From NCBI GenBank assembly GCA_964471915.1, contig CAYYID010000012.1, forward strand, positions 42,901 through 106,900: 64,000 nt of DNA, written 5' to 3'. The stretch comes from JAIEPW01 sp964471915 (GTDB lineage: Bacteria; Acidobacteriota; Terriglobia; Bryobacterales; Bryobacteraceae). Below the pieces are notes generated by a model. It ran no database searches. It was not told where the DNA came from and saw only the letters and a program-made list of their open reading frames with translations. Made by a program: the position numbers and the translations under genes. Positions 1-9,375 of this stretch are shown in pieces. Each line of letters starts with the position of its first letter. The first letter of the stretch is position 1.

Positions 1-582
1 ACGCTGTTGCCTGTGGGGAGCGGCATTGGAACGCCGATCTACGGCTTGTTTGCGATCGCGCTGGCGACCTACGTCACGGCTTGGGGGTGGTCCGCAACGG
101 AGCAAAGGCTCGCGCGCATCCCGGCTGCTGCGCCTCTGCTGACGGTATGTCTGGCTGGGGTAACGCTGGTGGCACTCCGCGGCGGAACTACTGTGCCGTG
201 GCTGACCCCGCTATCGACACCGCTGCTGGCAGAGCGGGAACGGACCTATCAGATGGAAGAGGCGCTGGATCGTCTAAGCCGGACAAAGCAATGCGGAGCC
301 GAGATCTATTTCGCGGACGAAGCGGGCAGCCCCGTCTCTTCGGTGGAGAGCGCGTTGGACCGGCGGCACCGACCTCCGGCGTGGATCGGCGATGTGCGAT
401 TGTTCTGGAAGAAGTCGCTCGGCTGCGGGGGATCGCGACCTGACGAGGACGCCCCGTCGTTGATCCTCACCTTCGGGGATCAAACCGTGCCGGACGCCAA
501 ACGCGTGTTCGCGGTGCCTGGCAGGTATGCCGGAGCAGTCAGCGCCTGGATCGGTATGCCAAGCGGGAGCCATGCTCGGTAA
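1..582 (+). CDS. C-terminal part of an integral membrane protein, 5' end cut by window
   Basis: The frame is open from the first base, so the apparent TTG at 7 is probably internal. Two hydrophobic stretches near the visible start (about residues 10-25 and 45-60) look like the last membrane spans. They are followed by a soluble C-terminal tail of about 130 residues containing two cysteines. I do not recognise the family. Position at the head of a glycan locus and coupling to the next gene would fit a membrane glycosyltransferase or polymerase, but no diagnostic motif remains in this fragment. The stop overlaps the start of the following glycosyltransferase by 11 bases, implying co-translation. 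Confidence 0.5.
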   Translation, partial: TLLPVGSGIGTPIYGLFAIALATYVTAWGWSATEQRLARIPAAAPLLTVCLAGVTLVALRGGTTVPWLTPLSTPLLAERERTYQMEEALDRLSRTKQCGAEIYFADEAGSPVSSVESALDRRHRPPAWIGDVRLFWKKSLGCGGSRPDEDAPSLILTFGDQTVPDAKRVFAVPGRYAGAVSAWIGMPSGSHAR

Positions 583-1378
583 ACTCCGGGACTCGATCTC
601 CGTCGTAATTCCAGCCTATAACGAGGCGCGGCGCCTGCCCCGCACCTTGGGTCGGGTTTCGTCTTTCCTGGCGGAGGCGGGGTTTGACTCCTTCGAGATT
701 TTGGTGGTGGACGACGGCTCGGCGGACCTGACTGCGGAGAAGGCCGTGGAAGCTGGCGTACGCCTCCTCCGCAATGAGACGAACCGCGGAAAAGGCTACT
801 CGGTTCGCCGCGGAATGCTAGCGGCGCAAGGGAAGTGGATTCTCTTCTCGGATGCGGATCTTTCCGCGCCGATCGAGGAGGTGGAGAAGCTCCTTGGAGT
901 CGCTCAGGAAAAGGGTGTGCCGTGTGTGATCGGGTCGCGGGCGCTGGATCGGTCGTTGATCGGGGTGAGGCAGCCGATTGGACGGGATCTGGCAGGCCGG
1001 ATTTTCAACGTGGTGATGCGTTTGCAGACGGGGCTGCGGTTCCGGGACACGCAGTGCGGGTTCAAGCTCTTCGAGGCAGCGGCAGCCCGTGAAATCTTCG
1101 GACGCCAACGGCTCGAGGGGTTCGGTTTCGACGTCGAGGTGCTATACATCGCCGACAAGTTGGGCTACGAGGTTCTTGAGGTTCCAGTCCGTTGGAACAA
1201 TGTGGAAGGAAGCAAGGTGCGCTTCCTCCATGGAGCGCGGAGCTTCCTGGATCCTTTGCTTATTCGCTGGAACGGGCTCCGAGGCGCCTACGAAGGGCTT
1301 CCCGCCCTACGACCTTCATGGTACAATTCTGCCGACGGTATCGGTACTCATAAGAGTCCTACTAAGAGAATCCCTTGA
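572..1378 (+). CDS. Family 2 glycosyltransferase, dolichyl-phosphate glucosyltransferase (ALG5)-like
   Basis: A GT-A fold glycosyltransferase, probably making a polyprenyl-phosphate-linked sugar on the inner membrane face. Motifs in order are VVIPAYNE near the N-terminus, VVDDGSAD, the metal-binding DADLSAP, and the acceptor-side segment DTQCGFKLF typical of the dolichyl-phosphate-glucose synthase subgroup. The longer frame begins at 527, but ATG 572 is preferred: a GGGAG sits just upstream, and it keeps only an 11-base overlap with the preceding gene. No C-terminal membrane spans are visible, consistent with the short DPG-synthase form. The exact sugar and lipid cannot be told from sequence. 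Confidence 0.82.
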   Translation: MLGKLRDSISVVIPAYNEARRLPRTLGRVSSFLAEAGFDSFEILVVDDGSADLTAEKAVEAGVRLLRNETNRGKGYSVRRGMLAAQGKWILFSDADLSAPIEEVEKLLGVAQEKGVPCVIGSRALDRSLIGVRQPIGRDLAGRIFNVVMRLQTGLRFRDTQCGFKLFEAAAAREIFGRQRLEGFGFDVEVLYIADKLGYEVLEVPVRWNNVEGSKVRFLHGARSFLDPLLIRWNGLRGAYEGLPALRPSWYNSADGIGTHKSPTKRIP

Positions 1379-1466
1379 GCTAGCGAAGTCGGTTCTTGGC
1401 CGTTAACTCTGATAAGGGGCCAAGGGGCAGAGATTCAGAGCAGATCCGGCGGGGACCGCAAAAAGC

Positions 1467-2660
1467 ATGCAAAAGAGCCTTTTCTTCCTACTGATCGCGG
1501 CCGGTTGGACGGCGGGTGCAGCGACTGTGTCCGCAGTTTCCTGCTCGGTGACTGACGTCCAGAGCGCTGTGAACGCGGCAGCCGATGGGGACACCGTCCA
1601 GATCCCGAATGGGAGTTGCGCGTGGAGCACGGGGATTACGACCACCAAGCAGATCTGGATTCGGGCCGCAAACTATACGCCGACCCCCGGGGGGTCGCTG
1701 ACGAGAAACGTCAACATCACCAATAATGCTTCCGTTCCATTGTTCAGGCTCAGTTCGGGAAATTCGTTCTCGGTGCGAATCTCGGGCATCAAGTTCTTGG
1801 AGGGTTCGGCTACCAATAACCACCTTCGGTTGCAGGGTAGCGGTTCCAAGGTCCCACTGATCGACGATTGCACCTTCGAGGTCAAGAATCGATTTGGGAA
1901 CAATCCCGACGTTGCGGCTATCGCCTGGATCAGCCAAGGCGGGGTGATGTGGAACGCTCGGATTGATGGCGTGGGTGGTGGCGCCGGCGGACAATGCTGC
2001 CCACAGGGGGCCAGTGTCTTCGTGGAGTCGCCTCGTGCGTGGGCGACTGCTTCCACCCTGGGATCGCTCGACACGAGCGGAACGGTCAACGCCTACATCG
2101 AAGATTCTACGATCAACAATATCGGCCAGGCCCCGGACCTCGACAACAACGCGCGCCTGGTAATCCGCTACTCGACTCTCGACGGCGTATCTGGCTTGAC
2201 CCACGGCTTTACGTCGCCCTTTGGCGGGCGTCATTGGGAGTACTACAACAACACGATCCGGACGACGACGAACAACCGAGATGTCGCTGGCAGGTACTTC
2301 TGGGCGCGGGCCGGCCACGGAGTCTTCGCGGACAACACGATCAGCTACCAGAACCAGGGATACAGCACTCCGGTCCTGATGGACTCGATCGTTGAAAACC
2401 AGACGGGCTATCCGCAGGCCCGGCAAGTAGGCTGGGGCCACAACGGCACCACGAGCGTCATTGACCCGATTTACTTCTGGAACAACACGGGAGGCTCGAC
2501 CTGGGTCACGTCTTCGCCGACCTACATCCAGTTGAACCGGGAAGTCTATGTAGATGTCGGCCCGAAGCCGGGGTACGCCAAGTACACTTATCCACATCCG
2601 CTGCGGGGCGGTTCAGGCCCCATACAGCCGCCGACCAACGTCCAGACCGCTGTGCGTTGA
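1467..2660 (+). CDS. Secreted right-handed parallel beta-helix protein
   Basis: A 397-residue protein with a Sec signal peptide at residues 1-18, hydrophobic and ending in Ala-Gly-Ala-Ala. After it comes a segment (DVQSAVNAAADGDTVQIPNG) typical of the first rung of pectate-lyase-like or DUF1565-type parallel beta-helices. The rest is rich in Asn, Thr and Gly with short repeated strands (INNIG, YYNNTI, FWNNTG). Such proteins in EPS loci are often polysaccharide lyases or epimerases acting in the periplasm or outside, but I see no clear catalytic residues, so the activity is unassigned. Two close Cys residues (Cys-Cys near residue 177) may be oxidised. The gene stands alone between two glycosyltransferases with gaps on both sides. 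Confidence 0.7.
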   Translation: MQKSLFFLLIAAGWTAGAATVSAVSCSVTDVQSAVNAAADGDTVQIPNGSCAWSTGITTTKQIWIRAANYTPTPGGSLTRNVNITNNASVPLFRLSSGNSFSVRISGIKFLEGSATNNHLRLQGSGSKVPLIDDCTFEVKNRFGNNPDVAAIAWISQGGVMWNARIDGVGGGAGGQCCPQGASVFVESPRAWATASTLGSLDTSGTVNAYIEDSTINNIGQAPDLDNNARLVIRYSTLDGVSGLTHGFTSPFGGRHWEYYNNTIRTTTNNRDVAGRYFWARAGHGVFADNTISYQNQGYSTPVLMDSIVENQTGYPQARQVGWGHNGTTSVIDPIYFWNNTGGSTWVTSSPTYIQLNREVYVDVGPKPGYAKYTYPHPLRGGSGPIQPPTNVQTAVR

Positions 2661-2977
2661 ACGGCGCCCACGCCGGGTGGGAGCCGGTGATGGCCCGCAA
2701 TGAATTTGAAGAATCAGTGCCGTCCCGAGCCAGTTGATCGCGGCTCTGTTCCGCCTATTTGTGGACCGACGCCGCAAGGGAGCGAACCGTCAGCCCGGAC
2801 GCCTCCGAGAGGGCGTGAGGCGGTTGGATGAGCGCCGGAGGAAACGTTCCCGGCCTTTCTGCTCACGCGTGGCTTCGAGCGCCCCTCCGCCCGAGGAGTC
2901 ACCGCGGATCAGCGTCCCAGGGTATCCAGCGTATTTAGCATGAGCGAATCTCCTGCCCAGTACAAGACTTACTTGAC
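2661..2977. other. Intergenic stretch without a recognised gene
   Basis: This 317-base gap between the beta-helix gene and the next glycosyltransferase shows only short GC-rich reading frames with no family resemblance and no convincing start signals. I see no tRNA, no strong terminator and no IS end. It probably carries the promoter of the gene at 2978. Confidence 0.4.
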
Positions 2978-4012
2978 ATGAAACCATTGGTCTCGATCCT
3001 CGTCCCGGCTTACAACGCCCAGAACACGATTGCTTACACTCTGGAGTCGGCCCTCGCCCAAACCTGGCCTAATAAGGAGATCATTGTTGTCAACGACGGC
3101 TCGACTGACCGCACCCCGGATGTTGTTCGCAGTTTCGCCGGCCGGGGAGTCGTTATGTATAGTAAGGCCAATGGTGGCCTGTCCTCGGCTCAGAACCTTG
3201 CCTATAAGAACTGCCGCGGAGACTACATCCAGTGGCTCGACGCCGATGACCTTCTGGCTCCCGACAAGATCGCGCGCCAATTGGCGGCCGTGCGCCCTGG
3301 TGACGGTCCTCGGCTTCTTCTGTCGTCCCCGTGGGCTCCGTTTTATCATCGAACTGCAGGGGCCAGGTTTGTCCGTAACTCGGTCTGGCAAGACCTCTCG
3401 CCGGTGGAATGGCTATTGCGCAAGATGAGCGAGGGGCTCCACATGCAGAACGCGACATGGCTAGTGAGCAGGGAACTCAGCGAGGCGGCCGGACCCTGGG
3501 ATGAAACCCTCGCCTACGATCAAGACGGAGAGTACTTTACCCGTGTTCTGGTGCAATCCGTTGGAACCCGCTTTGTACCCGGGACGGGAATTTACTACCG
3601 GGCGAGTGCGGCTTCGACGCGGATCAGCTATATCGGGACTTCCGAAACAAAAATAGAGTCTCTCTACCGATCGATCGAATTGCACATGAAGTACCTGCGC
3701 TCGCTTGAGCAGAGCGAGCGGGTGAACAAGGCCTGTATTGCGCATATGCAGCTTTGGTACGAGTTCTTTCATCCCGACCATCCGCGTCTGGTCGCTAATC
3801 TTCAGGCCTCGGCAGCGGCGATGAACGGTGCCTTGAGGCCGCCGCCGCTGCGGCGAAAGTACGCCTGGATAACGCCAGTGTTCGGATTGAAGGCTGCCAA
3901 GTGGGCACAGCGTAATCTGCCCGAGTTCCGTGCTTTCTGTGTCAGAACGTACGATAAGGCAATGTTTAGCCTCACTTCGCCGTCTCCCCGGCACGAGAGC
4001 AGGCAGTCGTAA
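2978..4012 (+). CDS. Family 2 glycosyltransferase
   Basis: A cytosolic GT-A glycosyltransferase of 344 residues. It opens with VSILVPAYNAQ, followed by the nucleotide-binding VVNDGSTD and the metal-binding triad in QWLDADD (about residues 84-90). The later ETLAYDQDGEYF is the ED/QxxRW-like acceptor or base region. The C-terminal ~130 residues are helical and lack membrane spans, so it probably works as a soluble or peripheral enzyme adding a sugar to the lipid-linked repeat unit. Donor and linkage cannot be inferred. It is followed by a 197-base gap before the GT4 gene, so it may be transcribed separately. Confidence 0.85.
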   Translation: MKPLVSILVPAYNAQNTIAYTLESALAQTWPNKEIIVVNDGSTDRTPDVVRSFAGRGVVMYSKANGGLSSAQNLAYKNCRGDYIQWLDADDLLAPDKIARQLAAVRPGDGPRLLLSSPWAPFYHRTAGARFVRNSVWQDLSPVEWLLRKMSEGLHMQNATWLVSRELSEAAGPWDETLAYDQDGEYFTRVLVQSVGTRFVPGTGIYYRASAASTRISYIGTSETKIESLYRSIELHMKYLRSLEQSERVNKACIAHMQLWYEFFHPDHPRLVANLQASAAAMNGALRPPPLRRKYAWITPVFGLKAAKWAQRNLPEFRAFCVRTYDKAMFSLTSPSPRHESRQS

Positions 4013-4209
4013 GGATTGCCCATCAGTGAACGCTCACGGCCATATAATCCGATCGTGCGCTAGTAGTGGTCAACCGCCAAGCAGATATTTCTCTTCGATT
4101 CCGCTCACGCGTCATCAACCGTCATCGCTACCGTCACAGTCGCGTAAGCGTCTGACCGTCCGAATGTAGTTGCAGCTTTCACGCATTAGTGCAAGTTAGG
4201 ACCAGATCC

Positions 4210-5508
4210 ATGGCGGAGGGGATGCCACGAACAATCTCGATCTCCTTGCTTACGGGCGGAGCGGACCAACCTTACGCCTTCGGCCTCGCCACAGCGCTGA
4301 TCGGGCAAGGTCTCCACCTCGATCTGATCGGTAATGACGAACTCGACCGCCCGGAGTTTCGCAACGACCAACAAGTTAAGTACCTAAACCTCAGAGGAGA
4401 TCAGAACCCGAATGTGCACGTCATCAGAAAACTGGCGCGCCTGTCCGCTTACTATCTCCGACTAATCAGTTACGCTATTACGGCTAAACCGAAGATTTTT
4501 CATATCCTGTGGAATAACAAATTTGACTTTCTTGATCGCGTGATTCTAATGTTGTTCTACCGGGCCCTCGGGAAGCGAGTTGTCATAACCGCTCACAACG
4601 TAAATGCCGGAATCCGCGACTCAAGCGACAGTGCTTGGAACCGGGCGACTCTCAGAGCGCAATACCGGTTGGCGCACCACATTTTCGTACATACCGAAAG
4701 CATGAGGCGCGAGTTGCAGGACGGATATGCTGTGGCGCCCCGCCGCGTGAGTGTCATCCCGTTCGGCATCAATAACGCCGTCCCGCGAACAGAGCTGACG
4801 CCGACAGGTGCCAGGCGGCGGCTCGGGATTTCTTCCGAGGAACGAACGATCCTGTTCTTCGGTAACATCCTCCCCTACAAGGGGCTCGAGTATTTAGTAA
4901 TTGCGTGCGATCGACTGTTCGCGGCGGGCGGGAACTACAAGCTCATCATTGCTGGCCGGCCCCACAAGTGTGAGCAGTACTGGGCCGGGATCGTTGAATC
5001 TATCGCCGACCATCAGCGTAGCGGCGCTGTTCAGGTTCACTCCACCTTTATTCCCGACGAGGACGTCGAGGCATTCTTTAAAGCAGCCGACGTTCTAGTG
5101 TTGCCGTACCGCCAGGTCTATCAGAGTGGCGTTCTATTTCTTGCGTATAGTTTCGGTTTGCCTGTAATCGCCGCCGACGTCGGATCTCTGAAAGAGGACA
5201 TCGTGGAAGGTGAGACCGGCTTCATTTTCCGCCCGGAGGACCCGATCGACCTCGCAGGTGCGATCGAGCGCTATTTCGCGAGCGACTTATATGCGGGCCT
5301 AGCAAGACGCCGCAGGAACATCGAAGCGTTCGCGGCCGAGCGGAACTCTTGGGAGTTGGTAGCTCGTCTGACCACCGCCGTATACGCCGGGTTACTTGGC
5401 TGGACCGCGAACGCGGTTCCCGTTAACGACGGTGTTCGTGGTGACGCGACCTTGAGAACTTCTCTCGACACTTCGGGTAGCGATTGTGAGCCCACCTCAA
5501 AACTATAG
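4210..5508 (+). CDS. Family 4 (GT-B) glycosyltransferase
   Basis: A GT-B glycosyltransferase with an N-terminal Rossmann acceptor domain and a C-terminal Glycos_transf_1 domain. The C-terminal half contains ILFFGNILPYKGLEYL, then IAGRP, and a GT4 donor-site segment around VLVLPYRQVYQSGVLFLAYSFGLPVIA. The Glu-x7-Glu of many GT4 enzymes is replaced here by a Gln/Ser-Gly arrangement, so the donor may differ from the common ones. The frame stays open to a GTG at 4189; ATG 4210 or ATG 4222 is more likely to be the start. The 3' end overlaps the flippase by 23 bases. Base composition is less GC-rich than in the later genes. Confidence 0.83.
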   Translation: MAEGMPRTISISLLTGGADQPYAFGLATALIGQGLHLDLIGNDELDRPEFRNDQQVKYLNLRGDQNPNVHVIRKLARLSAYYLRLISYAITAKPKIFHILWNNKFDFLDRVILMLFYRALGKRVVITAHNVNAGIRDSSDSAWNRATLRAQYRLAHHIFVHTESMRRELQDGYAVAPRRVSVIPFGINNAVPRTELTPTGARRRLGISSEERTILFFGNILPYKGLEYLVIACDRLFAAGGNYKLIIAGRPHKCEQYWAGIVESIADHQRSGAVQVHSTFIPDEDVEAFFKAADVLVLPYRQVYQSGVLFLAYSFGLPVIAADVGSLKEDIVEGETGFIFRPEDPIDLAGAIERYFASDLYAGLARRRRNIEAFAAERNSWELVARLTTAVYAGLLGWTANAVPVNDGVRGDATLRTSLDTSGSDCEPTSKL

Positions 5509-7057
5509 CTGCGACGATCCTGTCGAGGCCGATGCCCGTTCAGACGATCTGGACGTCCCGAGTCGGTCGAAGGATGCTTTTAGCACCGAGCATTTGCAGG
5601 CTGACCTAGGGAGGCGCTCGGTTCGAGGTGGCCTGATTACCTTGACCTCGCAGGCTTGCCAGCTTGTCCTGCAGACTGGCTCCACCGTGGTTCTGGCACG
5701 GCTACTAACACCGTCGGACTTCGGACTGGTGGCAATGGTGACCGCCATAACAAGCCTAGGCCAAGCGTTCTCCGATCTCGGCCTCTCTGAGGCGACGATT
5801 CAATCCCAGGAGATCAGCCACAAGCAGGTTAGTGCCTTATTCTGGATCAATGTTGCTATTGGGTTGACACTGACCCTGATTACGGCAGCTCTGGCGCCCG
5901 CGCTCGCCCATTTCTACCACGAACCCCGCCTTCTGAGTATTGCGCTGGCTCTGTCTTTGACCTTCCTGATCGGTGGGTTACGGGTCCAGCACGATGCGAT
6001 CATGCGACGGGCCATGCTCTTCCAGGCAATCGCGCTTCGGGATGTAACCTGCTTCATCATTGCTGTCCCAATCGCGATTGTGATGGCTTGGCGTGGCGCG
6101 GGCTACTGGGCTTTGGTCGCCCTGCCGTTGACCCTCAGCCTTGTGCAGATGACACTTTCCTGGATGATGGCTGGCTGGTTGCCAGGACTGCCGCAACGCG
6201 ATTCCTCTCTGCGATCACTAGTCAGCTTCGGCGGTAAGATCGCGGCATCTTATTTGGTCTGCAACATCACTCGCAGTGCGGATAGCGTTTTGATCGGCTG
6301 GCAGTGGGGAGCCGGCCCGTTGGGACTGTACTCACGCGCTTACAACCTGCTGATGCTTCCAGTGCGGCAACTGGGTGGACCGGCCCGCAGCGTGGCCATT
6401 CCTGCGTTCAGCAGAACTCAGCACGACCCGGCTTTATTCGCTCGCTATTACCTGCGGGCAATCAATCTGATGGTCTGGCTGATCACGCCGGTATTGGGTT
6501 TTCTGTTTGTCGCAGCCGAGCCTGTAGTTCTGATCATGCTCGGACCGCGATGGATCGAATCAGTTCCAGTCTTCCGACTTCTTGCGATTTCGGCTGTTAG
6601 CCAGCTCCTCCTGGAGTCGATCATGTGGCTGCTCGTTAGCCGTGGCGATGCCGTCCGTCTTCTCGTGTTGTTTCTTGGACTAGCTCCGGTGACAATTGCC
6701 GGCCTAGCACTCGGCCTACCGTTTGGCATCCAAGGTGTCGGGCTGGCTGCTTCACTCGTTCTGCTCGCGGTATTCCCTTGGATTCTAAAAGTCTCTTTCA
6801 GAAACACTTGCTTGAAACTACGTATGTTTAACCGAGCCATCGTTTGTCCGACGGCGGTCGGACTGTTTAGCGTCATTGCGGCGGAAGTAACTCTGCATTT
6901 CAGCTCGGCAAGCGGCGTAATCGCCAGAGCTGCGGTGGTTGGGATAAGTTTCTTGGCCAGCTATGCGATTGCCTTGCTGGCCGCACCGGTGCGGAATGAA
7001 TTGGTGGCCCTGCGGCAGCTGATGGTTGACCCGAAGGCTTCCCGCCTGATGCCATAG
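5486..7057 (+). CDS. Oligosaccharide flippase, MOP/PST family (Wzx type)
   Basis: A polytopic inner-membrane protein of 523 residues with roughly 12-14 hydrophobic segments, expected to flip the undecaprenyl-linked repeat unit to the periplasm. The N-terminal block VVLARLLTPSDFGLVAMVTA and the following SDLGLSEATIQ are characteristic of PF13440/PF01943 polysaccharide exporters. About 45 hydrophilic residues precede the first span, so the GTG at 5486 may be too far upstream. It overlaps the GT4 gene and is a clear paralogue of the flippase at 18492, with which it shares the motifs LARLL, MVTAIT, DLGL and GYWALV. Two flippases suggest two glycans or a merger of two loci. Confidence 0.88.
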   Translation: MSPPQNYSCDDPVEADARSDDLDVPSRSKDAFSTEHLQADLGRRSVRGGLITLTSQACQLVLQTGSTVVLARLLTPSDFGLVAMVTAITSLGQAFSDLGLSEATIQSQEISHKQVSALFWINVAIGLTLTLITAALAPALAHFYHEPRLLSIALALSLTFLIGGLRVQHDAIMRRAMLFQAIALRDVTCFIIAVPIAIVMAWRGAGYWALVALPLTLSLVQMTLSWMMAGWLPGLPQRDSSLRSLVSFGGKIAASYLVCNITRSADSVLIGWQWGAGPLGLYSRAYNLLMLPVRQLGGPARSVAIPAFSRTQHDPALFARYYLRAINLMVWLITPVLGFLFVAAEPVVLIMLGPRWIESVPVFRLLAISAVSQLLLESIMWLLVSRGDAVRLLVLFLGLAPVTIAGLALGLPFGIQGVGLAASLVLLAVFPWILKVSFRNTCLKLRMFNRAIVCPTAVGLFSVIAAEVTLHFSSASGVIARAAVVGISFLASYAIALLAAPVRNELVALRQLMVDPKASRLMP

Positions 7058-7106
7058 CCACACAACCTAGTGAGTCACGGAATCAACCCAGAAGGAACAA
7101 TGCGGT

Positions 7107-8153
7107 ATGGTAATCACGAAAACACCACTGCGAGTGTCATTCTTCGGCGGCGGTACGGACTATCCTGTCTGGTATCGCGAGCACGGCGGTGCAGTGCTCG
7201 CAACCACGATTGACAAGTGCTGCTACATCACATGCCGCCGCTTGCCGCCCTTCTTCGAGTACCACAGTCGCATCTCGTATTCCCAGGTCGAGAACGTTCC
7301 GACTAACGACAAGATCGTTCATCCGTCAGTGCGCTCTTGCCTCCAGTTCATGCGAATGGAAGAGGGCGTCGAGATCCATCACGTTGCCGATCTTCCGGCG
7401 AGAACCGGCTTGGGCACCAGCTCCGCTTTCACCGTAGGACTGCTGTTGGCGCTCCACGCCATGAAGGATACGATGCGTGACAAACACGCGCTCGCCTCGG
7501 AGGCGATCCACGTGGAGCAGGAGTTGATCGGAGAGGCGGTAGGGTCTCAGGATCAGGTCATGGCAGCTTATGGTGGTTTCAATCGTATTAACTTCTTGCA
7601 GGATGGAGTCATTGACGTCACGCGTATCCTGGTGCCTGAGAGCCGCTTCAAGGCGCTCGAGCAACATCTGGCGCTGTTCTTCACAGGCTTTTCTAGATAC
7701 GCGTCCGACGTTGCGCAAGAGCAGATCAGGCTTACGCCGCATAAGGAAAAGGAACTGAAGTCCATGTTTCATTTGGTTAACGAGGCGGAAGCCATCCTCA
7801 CCAACCCGGCACGCTCGCTGGACGACTTCGGCAGGCTCCTGAATGAGAGCTGGCAGATCAAAAGGACCCTTACGGGCAGGATTACGAATCCAACAATCGA
7901 CGAGGTCTATCAGGCAGGAATCGATGCCGGAGCGCTGGGAGGCAAGCTTCTGGGCGCCGGAGGGGGCGGATTCGTCCTCTTTTACGTGCCGCCAGAGCGC
8001 AGAGAGGCGTTGCGTCAGAAGCTGAACAACCTGCTCTGCGTTCCTTTCTCGTTTTCTCAAAAAGGAAGCCAGGTGGTCGTCTATGAGCCGCAAGCTGCCT
8101 ACGATAAAGCCTTGGCCGTAGAGCGGTCGGCGGTCTATCCGGTCTCGGCCTGA
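7107..8153 (+). CDS. hddA: D-glycero-alpha-D-manno-heptose-7-phosphate kinase (GHMP family)
   Basis: A GHMP-superfamily kinase of 348 residues, the usual length for HddA. It phosphorylates heptose 7-phosphate at the anomeric carbon, giving the alpha-1,7-bisphosphate for the GDP-heptose route. The N-terminus carries the substrate loop RVSFFGGGTDYP. The ATP-binding GHMP motif is LPARTGLGTSSA near residue 97. The C-terminal motif 3 is GALGGKLLGAGGGGFVLF. The assignment is supported by GmhA, GmhB and HddC homologues about 7-9 kb downstream in the same locus. A decayed second copy of its 3' end lies at 9460-9687. A fucokinase-like GHMP enzyme is the main alternative. Confidence 0.82.
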   Translation: MVITKTPLRVSFFGGGTDYPVWYREHGGAVLATTIDKCCYITCRRLPPFFEYHSRISYSQVENVPTNDKIVHPSVRSCLQFMRMEEGVEIHHVADLPARTGLGTSSAFTVGLLLALHAMKDTMRDKHALASEAIHVEQELIGEAVGSQDQVMAAYGGFNRINFLQDGVIDVTRILVPESRFKALEQHLALFFTGFSRYASDVAQEQIRLTPHKEKELKSMFHLVNEAEAILTNPARSLDDFGRLLNESWQIKRTLTGRITNPTIDEVYQAGIDAGALGGKLLGAGGGGFVLFYVPPERREALRQKLNNLLCVPFSFSQKGSQVVVYEPQAAYDKALAVERSAVYPVSA

Positions 8154-8318
8154 TGGATAAACAAGACGCGGTGTGTCGCTTGGTGCCTCCTTCCAGATAA
8201 TCGTGCTACGAGCCGTAGAGGTGCTGCCCTAGACGATGAAATCCAACTCGCCGGAAGAGGTTGAGCGACGGAAGTCCGAACACGTACACAATCGTGCGGA
8301 GGTGAGGCGGTGCTTTTC

Positions 8319-9071
8319 ATGAACAAGACAGGCGAAATAGGACCCGTCTATTCAAGACAGTTCTTCGATGTACAAGCTGATGGATCAGCTCGTTCCGCGT
8401 CGGTCGTCGTCCCCCTGGTGCTCTCTCTGTTGCCGGTCAGGAGCGTCGTCGATGTAGGTTGTGGGGTTGGTCCGTGGGCGGCTGAGTTCCTGGCTAATGG
8501 TGTTCCCGATGTCCTTGGCGTGGATGGGGATTACGTCCAACGCTCGCAACTGCGAATTTCGCCCGAACGGTTCTTAGCTCGCGACCTGACTCAACCAGTG
8601 ACGTTCGACCGGACGTTTGACCTCGCGGTCTGTCTCGAAGTTGCCGAGCACCTGCCCAGCATCAGGGCTCCCGGTCTTGTCGCTGATTTGTCCTCCATGG
8701 CTCCCTGCGTACTATTTTCCGCAGCGATTCCGGGGCCGACGGGGACTCATCACATTAACTCTCAGTATCTAACTTACTGGGTGGAACTGTTTCGAGCCCG
8801 CGGTTACGAGGCAGTCGATGCGATTCGCCCAACGATTTGGGGTAACGATTCCGTTGAATGGTTCTATCAACAGGATATAGTCATGTTTGCAGAGCCGAAT
8901 CACATTCTACTAACGAAGGGCTTCCCGCAACCGCAAACGTTTGTTCATCAGCAACTCTATGAGCAGGTTCTCCATATGAAGCCTTCTCTTGGGACGATGG
9001 TTAGAGCGTTTCCTGACGCAGTCTCCCGCTCGCTTCGGTATCATGTGGGCTGGTTGAAATCGCCGTTGTGA
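8319..9071 (+). CDS. Class I SAM-dependent methyltransferase
   Basis: A Rossmann-fold methyltransferase of about 250 residues. Motif I is VVDVGCGVGPWA, the acidic end of strand 2 is VLGVDGDY, and motif IV is LAVCLEVAEHL. It is similar to Methyltransf_11/23 enzymes found in polysaccharide loci, which methylate sugar hydroxyls. The ATG at 8319 is preferred over the GTG at 8310 because the GGAGGTGAGG run upstream is too close to the GTG. The stop codon lies one base before the left end of the degenerate insertion sequence at 9073, so the element sits exactly at the 3' border of this gene. Confidence 0.78.
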   Translation: MNKTGEIGPVYSRQFFDVQADGSARSASVVVPLVLSLLPVRSVVDVGCGVGPWAAEFLANGVPDVLGVDGDYVQRSQLRISPERFLARDLTQPVTFDRTFDLAVCLEVAEHLPSIRAPGLVADLSSMAPCVLFSAAIPGPTGTHHINSQYLTYWVELFRARGYEAVDAIRPTIWGNDSVEWFYQQDIVMFAEPNHILLTKGFPQPQTFVHQQLYEQVLHMKPSLGTMVRAFPDAVSRSLRYHVGWLKSPL

Positions 9072-9072
9072 A

Positions 9073-9125
9073 GTGTTCTTAGCGGGAGTTGCGCGGATCC
9101 TCGGCCCGCCGGCGAACGGCGGCTC
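9073..9125 (+). repeat. Left terminal inverted repeat of IS remnant
   Basis: Begins GTGTTCTTAGCGGGAGTT and runs through TCGGCCCGCCGGCGAAC to GGCGGCTC. It matches the reverse complement of 9376-9429 apart from a few substitutions and one inserted base. Confidence 0.8.
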
Positions 9126-9297
9126 TGGCGTGCTTCGGTAGCGAATCGCTCAGGCGACTTTTCCTGAGGCAGCAACTCTTAGCTGATGTGGACGTAGTTG
9201 TAGACCGGAAAACGCGTGGTCTGATCTCGTAGTAGTCGGTGCGGCTGATGCCGGCTCGCTTACAAGCCAGCCGTGCGTTCTGCAGTTCCTCGGCCAT
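9079..9297 (-). pseudogene. Transposase N-terminal fragment, broken
   Basis: The minus-strand frame contains MAEELQNARLACKRAGISRT followed by DYYEI, a helix-turn-helix arrangement like the N-terminus of integrase-type transposases (IS481/IS3-like DNA-binding domain). Past this point the frame degenerates into low-complexity Ser/Arg sequence, and a different frame reads VYNYVHIS before a stop, indicating a frameshift. No DDE catalytic domain is present. The fragment is enclosed by the inverted ends, so it is the residue of the element's own transposase. Confidence 0.6.
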
Positions 9298-9375
9298 CTG
9301 GTGCTCACGGTCGGTGTCCTTTCGTGGTGGTTTTGAGTCGTGGAAAACCCAAGTCCGACCACCGGGGCACTCCGT

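Noticed and set aside
1393..1427. Hairpin CTTGGCC...GGCCAAG after the first glycosyltransferase as a terminator
   Set aside because: The loop is about 16 bases and no T tract follows.
1488..2597. Long minus-strand frame (369 codons) opposite the beta-helix gene
   Set aside because: Arg- and Val-rich composition without any family motif; the opposite strand encodes a clear signal peptide and beta-helix pattern. It is a shadow of GC-rich codons.
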